Source: a virus. From it: a stretch of 35,938 bases of DNA. Below are positions 7,253 to 14,900 of this stretch, in pieces. A program made the position numbers and the translations under genes. Under the pieces are notes generated by a model. The model saw nothing but the letters and a program-made list of their open reading frames with translations. It did no database searches and had not been told where the DNA came from. The stretch is taken from positions 1-35,938 of IMG/VR virus record IMGVR_UViG_3300025601_000059, one strand, 5' to 3'. Position 1 is the first letter of the stretch; each line of letters opens with the position of its first letter.

Positions 7253-8404
7253 ATGGAGATATTGAGGGTTCCACCATATCCAATAGTAACTACTTGGGAC
7301 GTACCAGAAGCAAATACTTCTTATGTAATTTATGTAGAAGATTTGGTGGATCACTCATTTCAAAATGCTGACGTAGTCTCAAACGCTACATCTAAGATAA
7401 CCTACTCTCTTCCAAAGTCAATGGTACAATTTGACAGGAAGTTCTTGTTCAAGGTATTAGACTCAACAGGGCAAACGGTAGTAGAAGACAACCTAGACAT
7501 CTATAGGCCCTACGTAGACCCCAAAACATTAGGTACAACAGCTTCAGAAATCTTGGAGTACAAGACCTTGGAGATAGTCTCCAGGGCAATTATTGATAGC
7601 GTAGTAGCCAAAGGCTTTTACAATAAAAAAGTAAACGTGCAAGCTGCTGGGCAGGGCTCAGATTATATGCCATTATGGTACGATGTAAACAAAGTACTAC
7701 GTGTTCATGAGAACAGCAAATTAGTTTTTGATGGAGAAGACGTCAAGCTAAGAATCTCAGGATTCCATGATGTAGAGCAGCCAGTAACAAAAGATGTAGG
7801 CCTAACAACAGTTGAGGCAAACAAGTATGAAGTAGGAAATAGGATTGTAATCTCTGGTGTCCAAGAAGAGTACGAATCACTTAACGGATCTTTTATAGTA
7901 TCAGAAATAATTGATGAGCATTCTTTTAGGGTCAGAGCAAAGATCGCAGACTACTCAGCAGTTGCAGATGAAAATTTTGCCCTAGCTCTTAGGGGTTGGG
8001 ATGTCTTGTACAAGGTCTCAAGAGATAACTCGGCAATCGTAAGAGAGCTCGCTGGCGTAGTAAACAGGCTAGAAGGCCGGCAAGTCACAGTACCTATTGG
8101 TCGAGGAGACCTGGTGTATGACGCAAGAAACTTCGGAGACTTTCCTAAAGGATGGGACTATAACTTTGTTCTGGATGTAGGCCCCAAGGCCATTTCTCCA
8201 GACATCGAGTATGCCACAAAGCTTCTAGTTGAAGACCTCAAATGTGGAAAGCTTGAGTATTTTCAGAGGTATGTATCTGCTTATAACACGGACCAGTTTA
8301 AGATTCAGTTTGACAAGCAACTCTTTGGTGGAACAGGAAACCTAATAGTTGACAAGATCCTGAGCCGACACGTTGACACGATTACTAGGCTAGGAGTCCT
8401 GTAG
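7253..8404 (+). CDS. Probable head-tail adaptor (connector) protein
   Basis: A 383-residue protein with an N-terminal beta-rich domain ('YPIVTTWDVPEANTSYVIYV', Ig-like in pattern) and a helical segment near residues 100-130 ('SEILEYKTLEIVSRAIIDSVVAKGF') of the kind found in gp15/gp6 adaptors. A further beta domain at ~170-240 could be an inserted sandwich. The last ~65 residues ('ATKLLVEDLKCGKLEY', then 'FGGTGNLIVDKILSRH') resemble the adaptor C-terminus that docks on the portal clip. The gene begins 1 base after the preceding stop and ends in a TAGTG overlap with the stopper gene. The position between capsid and stopper is the standard adaptor slot. It is longer than usual (adaptors are often 100-200 residues), so extra domains are likely. 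The role is inferred from order plus weak pattern. Confidence 0.62.
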   Translation: MEILRVPPYPIVTTWDVPEANTSYVIYVEDLVDHSFQNADVVSNATSKITYSLPKSMVQFDRKFLFKVLDSTGQTVVEDNLDIYRPYVDPKTLGTTASEILEYKTLEIVSRAIIDSVVAKGFYNKKVNVQAAGQGSDYMPLWYDVNKVLRVHENSKLVFDGEDVKLRISGFHDVEQPVTKDVGLTTVEANKYEVGNRIVISGVQEEYESLNGSFIVSEIIDEHSFRVRAKIADYSAVADENFALALRGWDVLYKVSRDNSAIVRELAGVVNRLEGRQVTVPIGRGDLVYDARNFGDFPKGWDYNFVLDVGPKAISPDIEYATKLLVEDLKCGKLEYFQRYVSAYNTDQFKIQFDKQLFGGTGNLIVDKILSRHVDTITRLGVL

Positions 8405-8853
8405 TGGCTGCATGTGACGTAATCGACTTTACCTTTCCGATGCAGGTAGACATCCTGCACCCAATCGTAGAGCAAGGAAGTTACGGAAACATAAAGAAGG
8501 AATGGCTGCTAGACAGAACCATTGCTTGCAACTTCTCCTCCGCAGGTTCTGCATTTTCAGAAGACGTTAAGCCAAACATAAACATCACCCAAGAGTTCGT
8601 CTTGGTAGGTCGGTTAAAAGCCGACCCTAGGCTTTCCGCAAGGCAGGAAAAGAACTCTATAACTAACGTAATCTTAACTAACATTAAAGACAAGCAAAAG
8701 AATTATCTTTATAACGAAACTGCTGGGGTTCGCTCAGGCAGGTCTACTATCTTTGAGCTTGCATCTGTAGAGCCTTTTGTAGGGCCTTTCGGAAGCATCG
8801 AATATTATAAGGTAGTAATACGAAGGTCCGAAAACCAGGCAGGAAATATCTAA
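8404..8853 (+). CDS. Head-tail stopper / head closure protein
   Basis: A 149-residue, all-beta-looking protein starting with GTG, whose G is the last base of the upstream TAG (coupled translation). The pattern 'VDILHPIVEQGSYGNIKKEW' followed by 'TIACNFSS' matches the opening strands of SPP1-gp16/HK97-type stoppers, which commonly begin 'i.....t.D.yGn....w....tv.c....', and a late 'GPFGSIEYYKVVIRR' strand closes the barrel. It would plug the connector after packaging. Neighbour order (adaptor, stopper, gp10-like, tail terminator) is canonical. Confidence 0.66.
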   Translation: MAACDVIDFTFPMQVDILHPIVEQGSYGNIKKEWLLDRTIACNFSSAGSAFSEDVKPNINITQEFVLVGRLKADPRLSARQEKNSITNVILTNIKDKQKNYLYNETAGVRSGRSTIFELASVEPFVGPFGSIEYYKVVIRRSENQAGNI

Positions 8854-9527
8854 TGAGGGCTGTGTTTGGGATGTCATCCTTTAATAAAGACATGAACAAT
8901 TTGGTCCAGTACTCCATTGGCTTTCTGGACGGTGCCCAGAGGGGCAAAAGAGTATTCAAAAGGGAGATAGGTAAGTCAGCCGTAGAGATGGCTAAGCAGT
9001 TTATAGACTCAAATGCTAGGGTGGACCCAGAGGCACTGCAGCACGTATACGAGTGGTACAGTTCCGGAAACCCATCGGCAAGGCTGTACGACATAGACTA
9101 CGTTGTTACTGGTGCTGGGGTTTCAGTCTCTTCAACATTCAGGCAATCAGAAGCTATCCAGAACGGCTCTAATGTACCATTTTACGATAAGGCAAGAATC
9201 ATGGAGTACGGAATCCCTGTCAGGATTACTCCAAAAAGATCTACGGTCCTTGCTTTTGAGCAAGACGGCGAGACAGTGTTTACTAGGGGGCCGATTGACG
9301 TAGCCAATCCTGGAGGGGTAGATGCCCAAGGATCCTTTGAAAGGGTCTTTAACATATTTATGGACCAGTACTTTTCTCAGGCGTTCCTTGACGCCACGGG
9401 GTTAAGGGCATACTTATCCAGGCCCAAGGCCTTTCATAATAACATTAGAAGCGGTATGGCAGGCGGAAAATCTATAGGCCTGTCTGCAGGGTACTCCTGG
9501 ATAACAAAGGCACAGGTAGACATCTAA
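8853..9527 (+). CDS. HK97 gp10-like tail completion protein
   Basis: A 224-residue basic protein. A helical N-terminal third ('REIGKSAVEMAKQFIDSNARVDP') leads to a beta-rich core with 'HVYEWYSSGNPSARLYDIDY' and 'SNVPFYDKARIMEYGIPVRITPKRS', which together resemble the gp10/neck type II family where a 'h.YeW...g....rLy.l' region precedes 'f..KA..mE.G..v.i.p'. It sits in the canonical slot between stopper and tail terminator. The ATG at 8853 overlaps the upstream stop by one base; ATG 8871 is an alternative start. The gene ends in another TAATG overlap. Confidence 0.72.
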   Translation: MRAVFGMSSFNKDMNNLVQYSIGFLDGAQRGKRVFKREIGKSAVEMAKQFIDSNARVDPEALQHVYEWYSSGNPSARLYDIDYVVTGAGVSVSSTFRQSEAIQNGSNVPFYDKARIMEYGIPVRITPKRSTVLAFEQDGETVFTRGPIDVANPGGVDAQGSFERVFNIFMDQYFSQAFLDATGLRAYLSRPKAFHNNIRSGMAGGKSIGLSAGYSWITKAQVDI

Positions 9528-10048
9528 TGGCTATATATTACCCCCCAGCTTTTATTAACTCATATCTAGCACAGGCCGTACCAGATACGCTTGGGGCAGA
9601 TTTTGTGTTTCCCTTCTTCCCGACTTCACCAACAGCTATCGAGGACTTGACAGTATCCTTTCCTGACGCGGCTAATAATATTTTTGCTGTTTACGATAGA
9701 ATGTTTAAAATGAGAAAGACTCCATTTCCTCACATAAAGTCAGAGCAGCTCTTGTATTACTTCTACAAGACATCTGGTGATCCAGTGCAGCTGATTGAAG
9801 CCACGCAAGTAATACAGGACCTTCTAGACAGAGAAGACGAGTCTGCTCAGGAGCTAAACTCTTTTTCTGTAGCAAAGCAGGCATCTGCAAACCCACTTCT
9901 AGACGATAAAGGAGAAGTCCGACCTACACCCTTCTTTCATAGAATCAAGATTTACCAGCTAGAAGAGACTAGAGACCTCATTGATTTTGGCACTGCAAGG
10001 ACCTATGCGGGGAATAAAATAATCATTGACTACGACTGGCATAAATAG
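9527..10048 (+). CDS. Probable tail terminator protein
   Basis: A 173-residue protein, called mainly by position: the last gene of the connector block and directly before the tail tube. The sequence has alternating alpha/beta character ('TDLTVSFPDAANNIFAVYDRMFKMRKTPFP'-like N-terminal half, 'SEQLLYYFYKTSGD' strand, helix 'QVIQDLLDREDESAQELNSFS', late 'FFHRIKIYQLEETRDLIDFGTARTYAGNKIIIDYDW'). The ending with strands that describe a measured quantity and an aromatic close is common in tail terminators, which cap the tube and bind the head. No catalytic motif is seen. Confidence in it being a virion connector protein is higher than in the exact role. Confidence 0.58.
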   Translation: MAIYYPPAFINSYLAQAVPDTLGADFVFPFFPTSPTAIEDLTVSFPDAANNIFAVYDRMFKMRKTPFPHIKSEQLLYYFYKTSGDPVQLIEATQVIQDLLDREDESAQELNSFSVAKQASANPLLDDKGEVRPTPFFHRIKIYQLEETRDLIDFGTARTYAGNKIIIDYDWHK

Positions 10049-10063
10049 ATAGTTAAAAAAACG

Positions 10064-10072
10064 TGGTATAAT
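10064..10072 (+). promoter_or_regulatory. Extended -10 promoter of the tail tube gene
   Basis: TGGTATAAT with a perfect hexamer at 10067-10072 lies in the 80-base gap after the tail terminator gene. Predicted transcription start is about 10079, giving a ~50-base leader that ends in AGAGGTGA (10115-10122) before ATG 10129. Confidence 0.6.
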
Positions 10073-10128
10073 AATGATGAGGAAACAAACGCTCTTTACT
10101 CTATTTAAGGAAAAAGAGGTGAAATAAT

Positions 10129-10752
10129 ATGGCATATACACGTGGATCTAGTTCCAACATTATCGTTGGAGCAGCAGCACTATTTACGTACGAAGATGGG
10201 CTTCTTACAGACGCAGATCTTCCAGCTTACGTGGATGACGTGTCGTTCAAGGAAACACTTGATGGCGACGTAGACTTCCGTAACGTAGGCTACACAATGA
10301 ACGGCCTAGAGATTTTGTTTCAGCCAGACTTCGGAGAAGTTCAGGTTGACCAGGTACTAGACGTTGCAAAGCTTTACAAGCAGGGAATGCAGGTTAATCT
10401 TAACACTGCTTTCGCTGAGTCCACTCTAGAGAACCTCTTGTTTTCTATTGCTGGAAAAGACGCAGACCTAACTACAGTTGCACTGAACCCAACACTAAAC
10501 CTGTCCGCAGGTGAAATTGGAGAATGTCCAGTTGAGAGAGGCCTAGTAGCCGTTGGACCAGGTACAGGAGACTGTGCACTTTCTGACCAGGTTGAGCGCG
10601 TCTATGTTGCATACCGAGCACTCTCCATTGAGAATGTTACAGTATCAGCAAAGCGTGATGAGGCAACAATGTTTGAGGTCTCGTTCCGTCTTCTACCAAA
10701 TGACTCAGCGTCATATGGAAAGATCGTAGATCGCACAATCCCAGCTGCATAA
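10129..10752 (+). CDS. Major tail tube protein
   Basis: A 207-residue beta-rich protein with the behaviour of a siphovirus tube subunit: N-terminal 'SSNIIVGAAALFTYEDG', central 'VDDVSFKETLDGDVDFRNVGYTMNGLEILFQPDFGEVQVDQVL' (loop and strands that stack the rings), and C-terminal 'NVTVSAKRDEATMFEVSFRLLPND', typical of the closing strands. It has its own promoter, a strong ribosome binding site and a terminator right after it, and it uses mostly CGN arginine codons. These are all signs of very high expression. The paired chaperones and the tape measure follow, as expected. Hundreds of copies would line the long tail. Confidence 0.88.
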   Translation: MAYTRGSSSNIIVGAAALFTYEDGLLTDADLPAYVDDVSFKETLDGDVDFRNVGYTMNGLEILFQPDFGEVQVDQVLDVAKLYKQGMQVNLNTAFAESTLENLLFSIAGKDADLTTVALNPTLNLSAGEIGECPVERGLVAVGPGTGDCALSDQVERVYVAYRALSIENVTVSAKRDEATMFEVSFRLLPNDSASYGKIVDRTIPAA

Positions 10753-10778
10753 AAAGTAAATATAATTTAATATAGATT

Positions 10779-10815
10779 TCCCTCTCAGATTGCATCTGGG
10801 GGGGATTTCTTTTTG
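10779..10815 (+). terminator. Terminator after the tail tube gene
   Basis: An 11-bp stem (10779-10789 with 10795-10805, two G-U pairs) closes on the 5-base loop TTGCA and is followed by ATTTCTTTTT. Its T tract runs into the -10 region of the next promoter. Confidence 0.78.
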
Positions 10816-10822
10816 CTATACT
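10814..10822 (+). promoter_or_regulatory. Extended -10 promoter, leaderless chaperone transcript
   Basis: TGCTATACT (hexamer 10817-10822) ends 6 bases before ATG 10829, with no room for a ribosome binding site. The upstream hairpin and T tract end in the promoter itself, so one ~50-base stretch both stops and restarts transcription. Confidence 0.6.
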
Positions 10823-10828
10823 TATAGG

Positions 10829-11518
10829 ATGGCAACTAAAATTTATGAATCCGGTATCGTCGAATTAGTCGACGGTACAGAGCTTTATGTCACCCCGTTA
10901 AAAATTAAATATCTCAGAGAGTTTATGGATGCCTTCCGGTATATCGAAAGTTCAGAGAATGATGACGAGTCCATGACACATATCCTAGAGTGCGTAAGGA
11001 TATCTATGAAGCAGTTCTGCCCTTCAATAAAAACCATTTATGACGTAGAGGATAACCTTGACATACAAGGTCTATACGCAATACTAAAGTTTGCCGCTGG
11101 GATAAAGATAGAGCCTGAGAATGAGCCCTCTGAAATAAAAGAAAAGGCTACGGACTCTTCAGTGTCCTGGGAAAACACAAAGCTTGCAGAGCTTGAGGCA
11201 GAAGTGTTCCTTCTGGGAATATGGAAGGACTATGAGGACCTAGAGCTTTCAATGTCTATGCCAGAGCTGTCTGCCACTCTTAATGCAAAGAGGGAAGCTG
11301 AATACTCAGAGAAAAAGTTTTTGGCAGCAATTCAAGGTATTGACATCGACAAGCAGTCGGGCAAGAAAGATGAGTGGGAAGAAATGAAGGCTCGTGTATT
11401 CAGTGGTGGAAAAGCTAAAGATGCAAACGACATTACAGCCTTGCAGGGTGTAAATGCTAGAAACGCTGGCTTCGGAATAGGCATGGGGCTGGGTTACGAG
11501 GATTTAACTAAAAAATAA
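10829..11518 (+). CDS. Tail assembly chaperone, long form
   Basis: A 229-residue acidic, mostly helical protein. Residues 1-92 are the chaperone N-domain ('VELVDGTELYVTPLKIKYLREFMDAF...HILECVRISMKQFCPSI...LYAILKFAAGIKI') and are clearly paralogous to the next gene. Residues ~107-165 are the T-like extension ('LAELEAEVFLLGIWKDYEDLELSMSMPELSATL'), which in other siphophages is normally reached by ribosomal frameshifting. The C-terminus is Gly/Ala-rich ('GVNARNAGFGIGMGLGYEDL') and may reach the tape measure. The frame is open from 10790, but that part is the terminator hairpin; ATG 10829 is chosen because it lies 6 bases after the -10 box. It coats the tape measure during tail assembly and is absent from the virion in known systems. 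Confidence 0.83.
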   Translation: MATKIYESGIVELVDGTELYVTPLKIKYLREFMDAFRYIESSENDDESMTHILECVRISMKQFCPSIKTIYDVEDNLDIQGLYAILKFAAGIKIEPENEPSEIKEKATDSSVSWENTKLAELEAEVFLLGIWKDYEDLELSMSMPELSATLNAKREAEYSEKKFLAAIQGIDIDKQSGKKDEWEEMKARVFSGGKAKDANDITALQGVNARNAGFGIGMGLGYEDLTKK

Positions 11519-11530
11519 AAATCCCCTTTG

Positions 11531-11539
11531 TGGTATACT
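11531..11539 (+). promoter_or_regulatory. Extended -10 promoter of the short chaperone and tape measure
   Basis: TGGTATACT (hexamer 11534-11539) lies between the two chaperone genes. The predicted start is about 11546, leaving a ~30-base leader with GGAGAGG (11561-11567) before ATG 11577. An imperfect inverted repeat (11523-11534 with 11547-11557) brackets it. Confidence 0.55.
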
Positions 11540-11576
11540 TGTAATAACCAAACGGGGCTATGGAGAGGAAAAAAGA

Positions 11577-11900
11577 ATGGCTGTAACTATTAACGAAGAG
11601 AACACACTAAAGCTAATGGATGGATCTACCATAACTGTTAGACCACTAAAGATTTCGCTGCTGCGTAGTTTTATGAAAAAGTTTGAGCAGGTAGCGCAAG
11701 TTGCCGATGACAATGAAAAGTCGATGGACGTACTCATGGAGTGTGTCCAAATCGCAATGAGGCAGTACAAGCCAGAGATAGCAGAAGATCTTGCGGCTCT
11801 TGAAGAAGTTTTAGATTTACCTACTCTATACAAAATTGTAGAAGCAGCATCAGGTATTGATATGGGAGACACTTCAGTAGTATCTAATCTGACCAAATAG
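11577..11900 (+). CDS. Tail assembly chaperone, short paralog
   Basis: A 107-residue protein that aligns along its whole length with the first ~92 residues of the preceding gene: 'LKLMDGSTITVRPLKISLLRSFMKKF' against 'VELVDGTELYVTPLKIKYLREFMDAF', and 'VLMECVQIAMRQYKPEI' against 'ILECVRISMKQFCPSI'. It has only the N-domain (the gpG-like part) and no T-like extension. After its stop there are just 23 bases before the tape measure gene, so no frameshift product is possible within a separate frame. The pair therefore looks like a gene duplication giving separate short and long chaperones. The order is also inverted, with the long form first. Confidence 0.83.
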   Translation: MAVTINEENTLKLMDGSTITVRPLKISLLRSFMKKFEQVAQVADDNEKSMDVLMECVQIAMRQYKPEIAEDLAALEEVLDLPTLYKIVEAASGIDMGDTSVVSNLTK

Positions 11901-11923
11901 CCAGATAAAGGGAGGTGTAGTTT

Positions 11924-14900
11924 ATGGCCGATATTGAATCCAATATACGGATAGATATAGACACAGCCGGTGCACTGGCGTCGATAAAAGCCCTCCAAAG
12001 CAAGATCTCCGGCTTCCAAGCACAGATGAATCGCGGTACGGCTGCCCAAGCCCAAGCCGCAAGCAAGTTATCTCAGCAGCTTGTCAGTGGTATAAACTCC
12101 ACTGGCAAGTTTTCTGCTAGCATCCAGAGTGTTCAGACCTCTGCCGAATCCTTTACCTCGTCCCTTGAGAAAAACAAGCTCTCAATGGGGCAATACTTCC
12201 GTTACGCCGGCGCATCCACAAAAAGCTTTGGAAGAATGTTCACCTCAGAGCTGGGTGTTATTGAAAAGACAGCCAGGGAAAGAGTCAAGACTCTTCAAAC
12301 CCAGTACGTAAAACTAGGTCGAGATGCCAGCGGTGCTATGAAGTCTATAGCTATAAGGCCTCTGAATCTAGATTTAGAAAACCTTGGAACACGGACCGCA
12401 ATTGCCGCTCAAAAGCAGCAGATTCTTAATCAGCTACTTAGACAGGGCTCCACGAATCTTCTAAACTTTGGTAAGAACACCCAGTGGGCTGGTAGACAGC
12501 TAATGGTTGGATTTACAATACCTCTTACTATTTTTGGTGGGATAGCTTCAAAGACTTTTATGGAGCTAGAAGAGCAGGTCATAAAGTTTAGAAAAGTTTA
12601 TGGTGACATGTTCACAACTGACATCCAGGCAGATAAGGCCCTAGAGGATGTTCGAAGGATTGCGAACGAGTTCACAAGATATGGGGTTGCTGTAAAAGAC
12701 ACTCTTAGCCTAGCTGGGGACGCTGCTGCCGCAGGATTCGCGGGAGAAGATCTTAATAGGCAGACAGAGCAAGCAACAAGGCTCGCCGTACTTGGTCAGC
12801 TAGATCAGCAAAAAGCTTTAGACACAACTATATCCTTGCAGAACGCATTCAGGCTATCCTCTGATGAGCTAGCAGACTCTATCAATTTCCTAAACGCAGT
12901 TGAGAACCAGACAGTTGTTGCCCTAGATGATGTTACTACTGCAATTCCAAAGGTAGCAACGGTAATTCAGGTTCTTGGAGGAGACGTCAAGGACCTGTCC
13001 TTCTTCCTGGCAGCCATGAAGGAGAGCGGCGTCAATGCGGCAGAGGGCGCAAATGCCCTGAAGTCGAGCCTTGGGCGCTTAGTTAACCCCACGACCGCAG
13101 CCAAAAAGATGTTGTCAGGTTTTGGAATTGATGTTGTCGGAATTGTTGAAGGTAACGTAGGAAACCTTAGAGGGACCATGCTCGAGCTAGGCGAAGCCCT
13201 AGACACTTTGGATCCTTTGAATAGAGCCCGAGCAATGGAACAATTGTTTGGAAAGTTTCAGTTTGCAAGGATGTCAGCACTGTTCGACAACATAAATAGA
13301 GACGGCAGTCAGGCAGCAAGAGTCCTAGACATAGCAGCAATGTCTGCTTCTGACCTTGCAAACGCCGCCGAAAAAGAGCTTGGAGTTTCAGCAGCCTCCG
13401 CGATGAACGAGTTCCGAGGATCTCTAGAAAGACTTAAGGCAAGCCTTGCCCCAATTGGAGAACTATTTCTTAGGCTTGTAACACCAATAATGGACTTTGC
13501 TGCAAAAGGTTTAGATAGCTTTAACGGTCTTAGTGACGGGATGAAGTCTGTTGTTGCAGGCTTAGGTGTCGCACTGGGAGTTATAGGCCCCGTAGCCCTG
13601 ATGACTTTTGGATTGCTTGCAAACGGAGCGGCAAACATAATCAAGGGTTTCTTAGCCCTGCGTCAAATGTTCCAAAGTACTGGAAAGCAATCCCAAATCC
13701 TTGGAGAGCAAACACAGTACCTAACGGAAAAGCAATTACAAGAGATGGCTGTTGCAGCCTCTTTGGAGCAGGCACACAACAGGCTAGCACAATCCTTCAC
13801 TTCTGAGGCCGCCGCTATTGAAAAGCTTGTGGTTGCATACGGAAAAGCAATTCAAAGGCAGCAGCAATTTGCAGGAGTTGGCATAGCTACAACTATGGCG
13901 GCACCGAGAAAGATGCAAGCAGGAGGAGTTGTTTCTGTTCCTGGATCTGGCAAGGGAGACAAGGTCCCCGCAATGCTGGAGCCTGGAGAAGCTGTAATTC
14001 CAGGGGCAATGGCCAAGAGGTACGCTCCATTAATTAACGGTATGATTGCTGGAAACATTCCAGGATACAAGAAGGGGAGATCTTCTGTAGGAGGATCTCT
14101 AGGCTCCCCCTCTGGTCAGATTATGCAGGTGACAAACAGGAACAGCCTTGGCGCTATAGAGACTCTTGCTTCAAACATAAACGGCGCTGACGACCTAATC
14201 AACCAGGCATTCACCAATCTTGCAAATAAAACAGACATAAGGATTAAAGACTTTGTCGAAGAAATAAAGAGAATCGCCCAAGAAACTGGACAAGGTGTTC
14301 CACAAGCCATATTAGACAGGGGCGACAGGAAGTCCAGTGCAAGCTCTGTTGGAGAAAGAAGACCTCACAGGCAGCAGATAGGCGAAGAACGAGGGGCCAA
14401 AGGAGTTGCGGAGTATGAGCGCGAGCTAAACACAGCAAAGAAGTTGCGGACAGAGCTCGAAGCAATAAACAAAACAAAGATTAAAGCCGGTAAGACCGCA
14501 ATGTTCTCTGACAAAGAGATTAAAGACATGACCCAAATAGATCGATCTCACATTATCGGTGTAGATAAGGGTCTTGGAGCAAAAAGTTTTAACAGTGAGT
14601 TTACAAAGCCAGAGGTTGGGGCTAGAAATAGACTCTCCGGAATGATGCAGCTAAGCCCAAAGAACCAGTCCATGATGAAAGGCACCATGGAAGAGATGAA
14701 CATGTCTCAGAAAGAGGTTGATGCTCTTCAGGACAAGTACACTCGAGGTTTAGCTCTGACAGAAGCGGAGCACGACACCCAGGCAAAGGTTCTAAAAAGA
14801 GTACTAGAAAAGCTAAAAGCAAATGCAAACCTCAGCAAGCAAGTCTCTCCAAGTTTTGAAAAATATGCAACAGGTGTCGTGACGACTGCAAGCATCAAAT

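Noticed and set aside
11523-11557. Imperfect inverted repeat around the promoter between the chaperone genes read as a terminator
   Set aside because: The loop is long, the stem is broken, and no T tract follows. It more likely reflects chance around the -10 box, although a regulatory role is possible.
11577-11923. Programmed frameshift in the short tail chaperone gene
   Set aside because: There is no downstream frame to enter before the tape measure, and the long form exists as a separate continuous gene.
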